64,000 nt of DNA. Origin: Benincasa hispida (taxonomy: Eukaryota; Streptophyta; Magnoliopsida; Cucurbitales; Cucurbitaceae). Under the pieces are notes generated by a model. The model did no database searches. It was not told the origin of the DNA and saw nothing but the letters and a program-made list of their open reading frames with translations. The stretch's first letter is position 1. The number at the start of each line of letters is the position of its first letter. Position numbers and translations under genes: made by a program. Positions 46,756 to 58,217 of the stretch are shown piece after piece. The stretch is taken from NCBI RefSeq assembly GCF_009727055.1, contig NC_052350.1, positions 14,823,182 to 14,887,181 of the forward strand, given 5' to 3'.

Positions 46756-49700
46756 TTCTTTCACTTTTTTCTTCTTCACCTCATCCCGTGAGTTTTCTTC
46801 TACCTTCTTTCTTAATTATTTCACTTCATTTTTATTATAATCATATCTCATTCCATAATCACCATTGTGAAATATCAAAAATTTGTCAAAATTAAGCCTT
46901 AAGTTTTAAGAAACAGGTTTTTTATTTCATTATATGATATAGATCTCATTCTTTTTTTACAGGATAGTTTTTTTAGGATTATTAATGTTTTTTTAAATGC
47001 TAAATTAAGGCTAGCTTGATATGTGATGATATCTATTTTTCTTAAGATTTTAGTTTGTTTTAAATTTTAGTAATGTAATCATTTTAATTTTGAGATTTGA
47101 GTTTTATTTCAATTTTTTATTCTAGCTAGGTTTTAAGATTTCTATTTTTAACCTCTATTTTTTATTTAATACTTTTAATTATTGACATTAATGTTTATTA
47201 ATTATTTTAAAATAATTATAAAGTAAAAATTTAAATTTTAATACTATTAGTGAAGAAAAATAATGAAACTTAATTCATTAATAGACATTAACAAATATTA
47301 ATTAATTATAACATTAAATAATACATATTATATTTTTTAAAAAAGAAGATATGTTTTGGGTTGTTTTCAAATAAAGAAAAATGAGTCAATTTATTTACAC
47401 AAATAACACTATTTTAATATCCATATGTTTATCGGTGCCTCACTATTTGCAGATCCCATATAGCCAGATTGGTTCTCTCTCCTTTTTTTTTCTCCTTGAC
47501 ATTATGGAAGAAATTGAAGGCAAATACTTGTGGGGACAAAGAAGGGGGGAGGTTTTGATAAAGATCTTGAGGATGGAAAATGAAAGCAAATACATAATAC
47601 ATTGAAACAAGTTTTAGGATTTGTCGGTTTGTTTTTAGTGTTTTTAGGAAAGTAATAATAAAAGATGAAAAGAAAAAGTATAATAACAGAGAAGAATTCA
47701 CAAGTCTTCAGATTTCTCCTCTCTTTCTTTGCCTTCTTTTTTTATATGGCTTAAGGGATTATAATGCATCGAGGGTTTAATTTCATTTTTTTTTTTAAAA
47801 AAAATTACTATTAAATTATTTATTTACCATGTCAGCAAAGTCACAATTGACGTTAATGCCACGTCATTCTTTTTATATAATAATAGTAATAAGAAAATAT
47901 TTTATCTATAAAGTTTTCTGAGTAAATTTAATCTATAATTTTCGTTATCATAATTGACATGGATTATAATAAAATAATAAAAAAATTAAATAGTTTTATT
48001 TTTAAAATATCTAAAAGTGGATTATACTTGTTTGTTTTATTTTATTTTTTTATTCTTCAATTACAACATCATGTTACAAATTACATTAAACTAGATAAAG
48101 ATAAAAACATTTACCAATAAGATCTAAACCCAATCAATTTTAGGCTATATTACAAAAAATACATTTGAATTTTTTCATCTATTTAAAAAATATCTTTCAA
48201 ATGCTAAAATATTATCCTTGACACATTCTATAAGTGTATCATTATTAGAGTAGAAATTCGTTAAAATATTGAATGAAAATTAAACCTATGTTGTGATATT
48301 GGGTCTTAATCTCTGTTCTATAAACTACCGTCAAGTCATTTCATATTTTATCTACTTCAAAAGTAATTTTAAAATCTTTATAAAATGTGAAAAGTAATTA
48401 TGCAATTTTGAAAGATCAAAGTTATTTTTTATGATTAATTTTTGTAATTTGGTCTAAACTTTAAATGATCAATAATGTAAAAACACAAAATAAAATGATT
48501 ACCCAAAATATTAATTATTATTATAATGAAAAATAAAAATAAATTTAACACAAAATAATAATAATAATAAGAGAATGATTATAATAAAATAATAATAAAA
48601 AATAACATTGTTTTTATTTTCAAATTTTCAAAATATCTGAAACTTGATTGTTTTTCTTCCAAAAAAGAAGAAGGAAAAAAAAAGAGAGTTGTTTTGATAT
48701 ATTTGTTTGTTTTATTTTTAATTTTTCAATTACAACATCCTATTATAAATTACATAAAATAAAATGTATGTTTTCGAAAGTACATAAGCTTTTCTAAAAA
48801 GACATCGAAGTTAAAACGTTTTATAGAAACTAAAAAACTTAAAAATACAATGGTCAAAATAGATATACAATTACCAAAATAAGATATAAACCCAATCAAT
48901 TTTAAGTTACACTACAAAAAATATATTTGAATTTTGTCGTTTACTTAAAAAATATCCATATTGTTCCCAAATGCTAAAATATTATTCTTGAACTTCGTTA
49001 AAATATTGAATGAAAATTAAGGCTTAGAACATGTGTGGTGGTATTGGGTCTTAATCTGTGTTGTATAAGTTATCATCACATCATTTCATATCCCAAATTT
49101 TATTATATTGGGTCTTAATCTTTGTTGTATAAGTCATCATCACATCATTTTATATTCCAAATTTTATCTACTTCAAAGTAATTTTGAAACCTTTATAAAA
49201 TGTCGAGAGTAATATTTAACAAAAATTTGATCAAAACTTTAAAAGATTAATAATTTAAAAACATAAAATAAAATGATTGTGGAGTTAATAATAAATGAAT
49301 TAATTAATAAAAAGTAGTTAAGAGTTAGAAAAATTAAAAAAAGAAAACTTTAGGTGGGCAGGGACAATGACATCCCACAAGACAAAATGGGTTACGTACG
49401 GAGCAGCACGCACGTTGAGTAGTGATCGCATTAACTTTAAGCATAATCATATCATCTTTCATCTACTTCTCTTTGTATTGCCATCTCCTCACCCATATCA
49501 TCAAGTACGTGACCTTCATTTACGATTTTAGATCTAAGATTTAGAAAAGTACTATATATATAAACTCTGATTGACACTTATTATCTAATATGATCTTTTT
49601 TTTCTTTTTTAATTCTTTGATTGTCAATTTCATTTCGATCATAACAATCGGAATTGGATTCCACTTGAAACTGTGTTGTACACAAAACTTCATCACTTCA

Positions 49701-49990
49701 CTCTCCTTTCACATTCAAATCCTAACTACCCAGTAGAGCTGCAAACAGAGATAAAAGGGTACAGTACAGAGTTTGAAAACTAACAAATTAAACACTGTAT
49801 ATATTGTATATTATAAAAGAGAAACTTTATACTGCATCAACTCCAATGTTGCTACAATTCTGTTGTTCTCTTTGTCCCAATTGATTAGTATCTGTGAATG
49901 TGACCAAAGCAGCTGCCTTGGCTTCCCTTTTCCTCATCATCAGCTTCTTACAGAGTTCTCTGTTTTCAGTTTTCATCTTTTGTTGGGCTT
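46756..49990. other. AT-rich intergenic DNA between the epimerase-like gene and the minus-strand gene
   Basis: No gene is supported. The left few hundred bases include the 3' UTR of the epimerase-like gene, but no AATAAA stands out. A diverged tandem duplication fills 48.0-49.3 kb. The region 49,350-49,480 is less AT-rich ('GTTACGTACGGAGCAGCACGCACG') with no ORF. Confidence 0.6.
48020..49278 (+). repeat. Diverged direct duplication, units of about 0.5-0.6 kb
   Basis: Copy 1, about 48,020-48,503, and copy 2, about 48,693-49,278, share a series of blocks in the same order. Examples are 'TTCAATTACAACATC', 'AACCCAATCAATTTTA', 'AAATGCTAAAATATTAT', 'AAAATATTGAATGAAAATTAA', 'TATTGGGTCTTAATCT' and 'AAAATAAAATGATT'. 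Inside copy 2 a 64-bp segment is itself duplicated (49,042 and 49,106). Confidence 0.75.
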
Positions 49991-50116
49991 AATCTTATTA
50001 GGTTAAAATTAATTGTAGGTAAATAGGTAGTACTGGAGGAGAAAGAAATGGAGAAGTGTACATAAACAACAATTTTATGCTCTTCAAAATGGGCATTATC
50101 TATCTCAAACATCAAT

Positions 50117-50122
50117 TTTATT
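50117..50122 (-). terminator. Candidate poly(A) signal for the minus-strand gene
   Basis: AATAAA on the minus strand, about 115 nt beyond the stop codon at 50,236. Confidence 0.45.
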
Positions 50123-50235
50123 AGAGTGAAGGTGCAAACTAATATTAGAATCTCAATTGGAGAAAATGTGTTAACAATAATATGAACCTGTGTCTGGAAA
50201 GTGATCTGATGCACAAAACTTGTTGTCATCAGCTT

Positions 50236-51243
50236 CTACTTGAGCTTTAAACTTTGGAAAAGCCAATGTGGCCTTTTTGTTTCTTGATCATATGTTGAAC
50301 TTGAGCTGCTCATGGGAGTTGTTGGATCACTGCATTCTTGATCTCCTCTTTCTGATTTGAATGACAAAGATGAATCAATCTCTCTTTTCTTTTGAGTAAG
50401 TGGAGGAAAAGATTTTGATCTCTTCTTGCTTAAACTACCACCAATACTTAAAGTAAGCTCAACATCACTCTCTTCATCTTCACACCCATCTACACTCATC
50501 TTGCTACTATCTATTTTCCCGACAATCGTAGTACTCGGCCCGGCTTGGTCCTCGTCGACCGTGCTAACTCCAGTCGACATGTCCTCCTCTGCAGCAGGCC
50601 TTTCAAGATCAAACCCTCTTGACATTATTCTAATATTGTCTCCAGAACAGCTCCCACTTCTCTCCCTACTGCTTGGATCATCTGATCTCAAGCTTTGAAG
50701 ATTGAAAATCAGCCCCCCTCCAATGGTCTGTGCTGTTTGATTTTCTTGGTTTTTGAACTGCAAATGGTTAATTCCTGAATTAATTGCCATTGGACACCAT
50801 AATGCATTTTGCCTGCTTTCTTTCCTCAGCTCTTCCATTAACATCTTCTGTACACTGTACAGCCTATGGAGTTCTTTTACCTGCAAAACAACATATATTC
50901 ACTCAATCCAATCTTATATGAAACTGTCCTGATCAACAGGAAGAGAAATTTGGTAAAGGTTGTGTCTTACTTGGTTCTTGAAGGCATTTTCATGGTCCTG
51001 CATTGTCTTACGAATGGCGTCGACATCTCCCTTTTGCAGCATCTTGTTAATTGCTTCTTGAAACTTGTCAAGTGAACCAGTCATGGAAGAAGATGAATAG
51101 ATCAATTTAGGGGGAAGTCTTGTTGTTGAGTCTTGAAAATGTTGTTGCCAAGCATTCAGTCTTTGAATTGTGAATAATGTGTTGCTGCTGCTATGAGCAG
51201 AGGTAGCTAGAGGATTGAAAGTGGGTTCAAGTCTTGTTCCCAT
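50236..51243 (-). CDS. Uncharacterised plant protein with KELHRLYxxQ segment, two coding exons
   Basis: Exons on the minus strand are 51,243-50,971 and 50,880-50,236, joined at AACCAA|GTAAGA...TTTTGCAG|GTAAAAG, giving 305 aa. No enzyme domain is recognised. Around the splice junction it reads HENAFKNQVKELHRLYSVQK, then a helical MLMEELRKE. This resembles a short segment shared by several plant proteins of unknown function, including the DUF863 group, although the start (MGTRLEPTFNPL) differs from DUF863. The rest is polar and Ser-rich, with an acidic piece ending DVELTLSIGG, an EAR-like LxLxL-type spacing (ELTLSI). A Lys/Arg-rich stretch KKRSKSFPPLTQKKR could be a nuclear signal. A nuclear regulatory role is a guess. 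The ATG is 2 nt after a splice acceptor (TTTCAG|GT-ATG), and the frame upstream across the predicted splice has a stop, so this start is preferred over one at 51,327 that would read through the intron. Confidence 0.85.
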
Positions 51244-51245
51244 AC

Positions 51246-52272
51246 CTGAAACCAAAAATGGAGTTTCAAAAATAATGTTGGACAACAAACACACACACTT
51301 TGACAAAAAACATTCTTGAAAACCCACAAAGAAAAAATTTTAGACAAAAGTTATCTTTGACAAATTAAACAGAAAAGCCTTTTCCTTTCTCTTTCTACAA
51401 GTGGGGTGGTTGTGAATTGTGTACAGCCACTTAGATGTAGATGGAGACAGAGTCTACTTGACCAATTTCTACTGTCTCTAATGCAAATTTTAGGCATGCA
51501 TCAAGGAGAAATCAGCTCAAACTTTCAATATTTCCAATCTTATGCTTCTGTAAAGATAGATTTAACTTGTAATGGGGCCAATTATACTAACCCAAAAGTC
51601 AAATTTATAAAGCCAATCTAAATAAATATAGATGGGAGGGACTCATCTTCAAATACATCAGATACTTTGCTTCATAATATCATCATCAATTTCAGTGGTC
51701 CCTTGGAAGATTTATACATATGTATAGACTAGGCTGACTGGTCTAAAAGAAAAGTGATATAATATATATATAAATAATTTGAAGGATCTTATGGTTTCTT
51801 GATCTTGGAAAAGCATAATCAAACAGTGAAGAAACAATGCAGAAAGAAAATGGGATCATGTAGATCTTTCAAACTGTCCACTTCCTCCTGTTTCTTCCTA
51901 GCCCTTTAAATTGTCCTTTCCCATATAAGATCAAACATTTCAAATCTATTTGATGAATTTCTCAAAAAGGTTAAGAGAAAGAAAACAGAAAACATATTCA
52001 GAGAGAGACAGAGAGGAGAGAGAGAGTTTTATTCTATCTTGGAATTAAGCACTTCCATTGGGAAAACTGTTTTGGGTTCAAAGTTTCAAGAGAAATTGTG
52101 TATAAAATCACTGATATTGAGCAATCCCAACAATATAGAGAAGTTGAATTACCCAAAAAAGTCTCTCAAAACCCCAAAAAGAATTTAAACAAAACAAAAA
52201 AACCATCATCAAAGAGAGAGACTCTGCAACAAAAGTAAGAACAGAAGAAAGAAATGATGAGGATTGATTGAC
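51246..52272 (-). other. Probable leader intron of the minus-strand gene
   Basis: Minus-strand donor ATATCAG|GTCAAT (after 52,273) and acceptor TTTCAG (51,246) would remove about 1.03 kb of AT- and CT-rich sequence. The donor has GTCAAT rather than the favoured GTAAGT, so the exact site is uncertain. Confidence 0.45.
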
Positions 52273-52575
52273 CTGATATAGAAAGAACAGCCAGGATTTT
52301 GTTGATAGTAATTTCTTATGAGACTCATTGAACATCTTCTTCTGCCTTCTTCATACCAATGCTTTGTTGATCATCAAAACAAATTCAATTCCCCAATTCC
52401 CTTATGAATTATAATGCTTTCCTTTGAAAGGACAAAACCCAGTAGTCTTCTTTGCTTTAGTTTGAGGAAGAAACAATAAAGCAAACACCTTCTGTTCTGA
52501 CTATAAAATTATAATCCCTGCTGTTAATAATTCAGGTTTGACAGGCTGTTTTGTAGGAGGGAGATGCAATAAGAA
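52273..52575 (-). other. Probable 5' leader exon of the minus-strand gene
   Basis: It lies between the TATA-like sequence at 52,601-52,620 and the donor at 52,273. It holds several upstream ATGs in short frames; one of them, at 52,335, would overlap the main start after splicing. Confidence 0.4.
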
Positions 52576-52600
52576 AGCTGGTTTGGAATGTGTTCTTTTG

Positions 52601-52620
52601 TGTATATATAAATATATATT
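52601..52620 (-). promoter_or_regulatory. TATA-rich candidate core promoter for the minus-strand gene
   Basis: On the minus strand AATATATATTTATATATACA contains several overlapping TATA boxes. A GA-rich tract follows further upstream (52,630-52,660). Both fit a promoter about 30-40 nt before the presumed leader. Simple TA repeats are common here, so the evidence is moderate. Confidence 0.4.
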
Positions 52621-52872
52621 TTTTTTGTTGAGATAAAGAGAGAGAGAGAAAGAATTGAAAAATATGGTATAAATATTGTGTATGTACTTATAAAATTGTA
52701 TTATTGTACAAGGATGGTCCTGTTTGAATGTTGAGGAAGATCAAAGAAAAAGAAAGAGAGGGGGCCACTCAAAAATTTGGAATAAAAACAAATGACAGTC
52801 ATAAACAAGAGGCAGTTTGTATGGATGCCTGTGAACAAGATATTCCAGACAGCTCTTGGAAGCTTTCAAGAT

Positions 52873-52900
52873 TTATATATATATATATACACACACACAC
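52873..52900. repeat. (TA)n(CA)n compound microsatellite
   Basis: A TA run of about 17 nt followed directly by a CA run of about 11 nt. Confidence 0.9.
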
Positions 52901-54707
52901 ATATGCATGAATGGTGGAAAGTTTATGCTTCTTCTTTCCCACAAAAACTGCACTCTCTCTCTGTTTTCTTCAAACAAATTTCTATTCTTTTCCCCTTTTT
53001 TATGCACACTCAAAAATTCCAATGTGTTGTCCTTGATTCCCCTCTTTCTCTTTCCCCCATTGAGTAAGAGCTATATTTACGTGTAGTATTATCCGTACCT
53101 ATTTTTATGCATCTCATTCGATCACAAAAGAAAAAAAAATATTAAAAAAGATTTGTCATGTGACAATTTATGATTGGACGCTTAGGTGAACTACATGAAA
53201 ATGTGTGCAACCAAGATATAGTCAAGTATTGTTAAGACATTAACAATCAAAGATAAATAGAAAAACGTAAACAATAGAGAATTGACACAAAGATTTACGT
53301 GATTTGCTAATAATGTGTTAACTAAGTCTACAGCAAAGGGAGAGAGCAATTTATCATTAGAGAGAAAGTATCACATTACAGAGTTAGAGAGAAACCCTGG
53401 AGTCAAATTGTAGATAAGGTAAATAACATAAATACGAGTACAATTTAAGTGAGGGAGATCCTATTTGGTCATTTGAAACGTTAAATGACAAGTATTTTTG
53501 TTTAATTATATATTAAGATATATCAAAACTTTCATGATTTGGATTGAATCACTGTACACAAAAGACTTTGACCTCACACATTCCTTTAGCTGTAAATTCC
53601 AACCATTTTGATTCAATCCTTGCTTCTTTTACATCTCCAAGTTATTAAACACTTTAATTTCTCTTTCACTCTACTGTTTAAATTGTACCATATTCTTCTC
53701 TTTTGAAAAATATCTAGACAATTTGAGGTGGGTGAAGAGAGAGAGAGAAAAAAACAATAAACTTTTGAACATTTCTCTCTGTTTAGTAATAATATAGGGG
53801 CCTTTCTAAATATAAAAAAAAAAGCTATAATTTTTATTTTTTCTTTTTGGAAATTCTCACATGTCCTTGTGAAGAGTTCAAGTTGAGAGTTATGATTACA
53901 CTTTTGAGGGGTTCTCACTACAAAAGAGAGTGTTTATATGTTATGAATGTGGAGAAAATGATTATGATTTATAAATGTGGTACCAATAAATGTAAGCAAA
54001 AATGGGTGTCAAAACTAAGCAAATTCATAGGCAGAGATTATTTGGGATTGGAAAAAGGGAAACTTCCTCTCACATCACTTTCCTTCAAAAGCTACTTATA
54101 AAATATCCCTAAACCTATGAATCCATCTTCCCAAATCACACCCACATGCCTCACTCTCTCTTTATTCATTTATTTTTTTTAAAAAAAAATTATATAATAT
54201 ATGCATTTGTGGTTTTTTTTTTTTCCTTTCATTTTTATATGTTGGCGTGCTTGATTTTGTCCTTTGTTTGTTTTGTACCATTCATTCACTATATTACGAT
54301 AATCTAATAGCTTTTTTTTTTCGTTATCTTCCTACAAGGGTTGAGTTAACAAAGTTAAGCATGATACTTTTCGTTTTAAGCGGGAAGATGTATCAAGTAG
54401 TTGCATTTATTATATTTTTAAATGAATTTTGTATAAAGAAATTGGTTTATATTGGAAAATTTTATTAAAATTATTCGTTTTTAATATATGACAAATATAT
54501 AAAGTGCTCAAAATAATGTTTGGTTTTTGTTGTTATTTTTATTATTTTGGGTTGATAACTCAAAAGAGAAATAATCTTGATTTTTTTTTATTATTATTAT
54601 TTTTTTTTTTGTGTGTGAGTGCATTTTTCTTGGAAGAGGACCCACTTAAGAATATTTATGGTTGAATTCCTAAAGTTTTGATGGTATCATACAAAATACA
54701 TAAAACC

Positions 54708-54728
54708 ATATATATATATATATATATA
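54708..54728. repeat. (TA)n microsatellite
   Basis: An uninterrupted AT dinucleotide run of about 21 nt. Confidence 0.9.
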
Positions 54729-56362
54729 GTTGCTTTGAAAGCTCTGATGAGGTAGTGGGAATTTTTAATGGAAAATTACCAATAGTTTGATAGATTCTAT
54801 TTCTTAAAAGGAAAGAAGGGAAGAAGATGACAATGTTAATAAAGAAGGGGGGAAAATAAAAGAAAGAGGAAAAAAAAAATTGATGGGATTGGAGAAATAT
54901 CTATAAAAAGTTTATTCTTTAAATACAAATTGGATAGTCCCTTTCAAGAAGTGTTACAAATATTCTCCCTTTGTTGGTTTAATTAAGTTGTTATTAAGTA
55001 TCTTTTTCGTCTTATTATCCAATTTTCTTTTTAATTATATATTATTATTTGGAGAACTCAAAAGTACTTTTGATTCCAAAATCCAGTTGTTCCTCTCTAG
55101 CCGTCCTATGTCTAAGTTGATAAGCCATGTAATGTTCATCGTTGGTTCTTGACCATGCTAGGTCTTTGGCTAAATCGTGTGAGGTTTCGTTCATTCACAC
55201 ACATCGTCGTTATAATGTCTTACCATATTTCCTTACTCAAAAAACCGTCATAAAGAGCCGTATGGATCTTCTCCATATTCCTTATTCTTAGTGGTTTGTT
55301 AAGATGATGTCGAATGACCGTGATTTTGTAATTTTGTTTTTATAGTATTCTTATCCTATTTTTTTAAAAAAAAAATCAATGATCTGCAATAAAAAGTCAT
55401 ATGGCAATTTTAGTCCTTATCCTTTCAATTAATTATCCAATTTTAAATCCTCATACTTCCAGTAGATCTTAAATTTTGTCTCTCAAAATTAAATTCAACC
55501 AAAATTGATTAAATAATAATAATAATTTTCATGTAAGAAAATAAAATATGTGAATATGTTTTCAAATTTTATTATAAAAATACTATAGATACCATTTTTT
55601 TTTATAAAATTAACAATAAACTAGCATTTAAGACTAAATTTAAGATTTATTGAACGTACATGGACTAAAATTGGACAATAGAAAATATACAGACTAAAAT
55701 TGAACAAACTTTAGAAAAAATATATTTTGTTTTTTTTTTTTTTTAACTAAACATGAATTCAAACTTCTATAGCTACCATTCAACATCTCTTATTCTTGAA
55801 ATTTGGATATGCTAAGGATTGATAATTAAAGAAAAACGTATGATATACATGTATTAATTATTATTTATTAAAAAAATATGTATTAATAATATTATAATTG
55901 ATTAAGGTCTTATCTAAAATCATAAGTTTTTTAATGTCCTTGTGACATGGCATGGTGGTTGGCTATGCATGGGTTGTCCATGTGAGCTATGCACATGCCA
56001 TATTTTCCCATTGACCCTTAGAGAGAGAGAGAGAGAGTTTAGATTCACAAATTAGAATAAACAATATATTAATGTATTTTAATGACAATTATATTAGTTT
56101 AGAGAATTATTAAGGAAGTGGCTGCTTTTGCACAATTAATGATAATTACATCATAATATTGACGTTATGCATTTGTAACACACAACACATTCAATTTTTA
56201 ACGTTATTTTTATATAAATTTGCATGTTTATCTCCAATTTTATAATTGTCTAGTTTGAAAATTGTGTCAAGTACTTGTGTGTGTGTTTTTTAGCTACCAA
56301 AAGTGTCCATTGATGATGTAAGTCGTCAATTTGGTTAAAAGAAATATATTTTATTCATAATT

Positions 56363-56450
56363 AATTTTCTAAGACATAAACGTCTTGTGTCATTGGTGAA
56401 ATTTTTAATTTTCTAAAACATAAACGTCTTGTATCATTGATGAAATTTTT
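56363..56450 (+). repeat. 44-bp tandem duplication
   Basis: 56,363-56,406 and 56,407-56,450 are near-identical (AATTTTCTAAGACATAAACG at the start, GAAATTTTT at the end) with about four differences. Confidence 0.9.
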
Positions 56451-56577
56451 ATCGTTTATATTTGTGGTTTTATCCAACTTCTTTCTTAATATTTTTATTT
56501 TTTAATAAAAAATATTTGAATGCATCGCCACTACACTTATACTTGTGTATTCCACTCAAGTGTCTAATCACATGATT

Positions 56578-56869
56578 GCTACAAAAAAATAGTCTTTAAC
56601 AACGAAATTGTAACAACAAAAAACTTTAGTCACAAATTTTGTGACGAAACAGAAATTTGTTGCAATTATTCTTACATCAAAAGTTCTATATATCACAAAT
56701 TATGGATTTTTACGACGAAAGTTAGAATTGTCGCAATATATATTCACGGACGAGGCTCTAGCAGCATTTTATGTGAGGTTTTTTCATCGTTGAAGGTTTT
56801 TTTTTGTAACAACTTTGTGGCTTTAGGGATGTTTTATTTTTGTCACGAAAAATAGTATTTCTTGTGGTG
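56578..56869. mobile_element. MITE-like element with ACTACAAGAAATA-type ends
   Basis: The left end is GCTACAAAAAAATAGT; the right end read in reverse is CACCACAAGAAATACTATT. The interior is full of TTGTAACAAC/GTCACAAA pieces in both orientations. Length (about 290 bp) and ends suggest a small non-autonomous element related to CACTA-type termini. A target duplication could not be identified. Confidence 0.4.
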
Positions 56870-57830
56870 TTGCCAAGTGGCAAACTTTTTCTCTTTTTTT
56901 CCTCTTGTTTTTCTCTTTGTAATTGAAGGAAAATGTATATGGATATGGATACAATCTCGATTACATCCATATATTTAATGTAGCATTTTGTTGACATTAT
57001 TTTAGGACTCGTTTGATAACGTTCTCATTTTCTATTTTTTGTTTTCCTTTCTTTTTTTTTTTTTTTGTTTTTTATTTCTTATTTCCTTTTTTTTAGAACA
57101 ATAAATAAGAATATGTTTCAAACTATTTCTATTTTTTGTTTCTGGAAAAAAAGAAACAAGAATAAAACAAAAGAAACAACAACATAAACTTATTGATAAC
57201 TATTTCTTATTTTTCGTCTATTATATTTTTTTCTTACATTTTTTTTCCATATTTTATAGTTTAAATATAGAGAAATTCTTATCCATAGAAAAATCCAAAA
57301 AACATTTACACTTTATAGCAAAAATTTTAAAAGTACTTTGTATTTTTTGAACTTTTTTTGCTATAAAGTGTAAATATTTTTAAATAATTTTTTATTTTTA
57401 AAAAGGTCCCTTAAATATAATCTAATTATATAAAACAAAAAAATATATAGCATGCATTAAAAATAAAAAATAATTATTAAATATTTGAATTATGAATACA
57501 CATAAGTCAATTGTTTCTATCATTCATATATTGTTAAAATTTGATTTAGTATTATTTCTCACTCAAGTCATTTGGTTCAAATTTTAAATGATTTAGACTC
57601 AAATCTAACTCAATTATATTATTATGTAAATATCGTAGTTGTAAAAATATTAAAATGAACCTAAATGAATATCTTAGTAAACAAAAATTTATGTTAATGT
57701 AAAATTATAACTGGTTTCGTATATAAGAAAAATAAATAAATAAATAAATATATATATATTGAAAAAAATATATAAAAATGCATTTTACAAATTTAAAATT
57801 TAAAATTCAATAAATATTTATATATACATA
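56870..57830. other. AT-rich intergenic DNA, no gene seen
   Basis: Long T-rich and A-rich runs. A stretch 'GACTCGTTTGATAACGTTCTC' (57,007) resembles the end of a hAT-type MITE, but no matching partner end was found. An (AAAT)n run lies at 57,730-57,750. Confidence 0.5.
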
Positions 57831-57837
57831 TTGAAAA

Positions 57838-58217
57838 GCAATATTTTGGTTAATTTCCTATATTTGACAACAACTCTATTGAAAATTTGAAATTTAAAAA
57901 TCAAAATGATATATAAATTTAAATATTTGAAAATTCAAAAATTCAAAATTAAATTTACTATATTTGTAAATAATTTGATCAAATTTCCTATATTTGACAA
58001 CAACCCTATTGAAAATATGAAATTTGAAATATCAAAATGATATATAAATCTAAATATTTGAAATTCAAAATTCAAAATTAAATATTAAATTATTTTGGTT
58101 CAAATTTCCTATATTTGAAAACAATCCTATTGAAAATTGAAAATTTGAAAAACAAAATAATATATACCTCTAAATATTTGAAAATTCAAAATCCAAAATT
58201 AAATTTACTATATTTTG
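57838..58217 (+). repeat. Three tandem copies of a unit of about 125 bp
   Basis: The block TTTCCTATATTTGACAACAA starts at 57,855, 57,984 and 58,105 (periods 129 and 121). Each is followed by CTATTGAAAAT, TCAAAATGATATATAAAT and TTGAAAATTCAAAAT. The units are diverged and very AT-rich. Confidence 0.85.

Larger units (their letters stand above)
52640..56360. other. AT-rich intergenic DNA, no gene seen
   Basis: It contains a (TA)n(CA)n microsatellite at 52,873-52,900, a TA run at 54,708-54,728, a GA run at 56,020-56,037 and many poly-A/T runs. Near 55,947-56,001 there is a small imperfect hairpin (ATGGCATG...CATGCCAT) with a repeated GCTATGCA. ORFs are short and of biased composition. Confidence 0.6.

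Noticed and set aside
50914..51327. Earlier start for the minus-strand gene at 51,327
   Set aside because: The extension would read through a clear splice acceptor (TTTCAG) directly before the preferred ATG, and its residues are Cys/Phe/Leu-rich as in translated intron.
55947..56001. Possible microRNA hairpin (ATGGCATG...CATGCCAT)
   Set aside because: Only the outer 8 bp pair well; the interior is a direct repeat rather than a stem, so it is not a convincing precursor.
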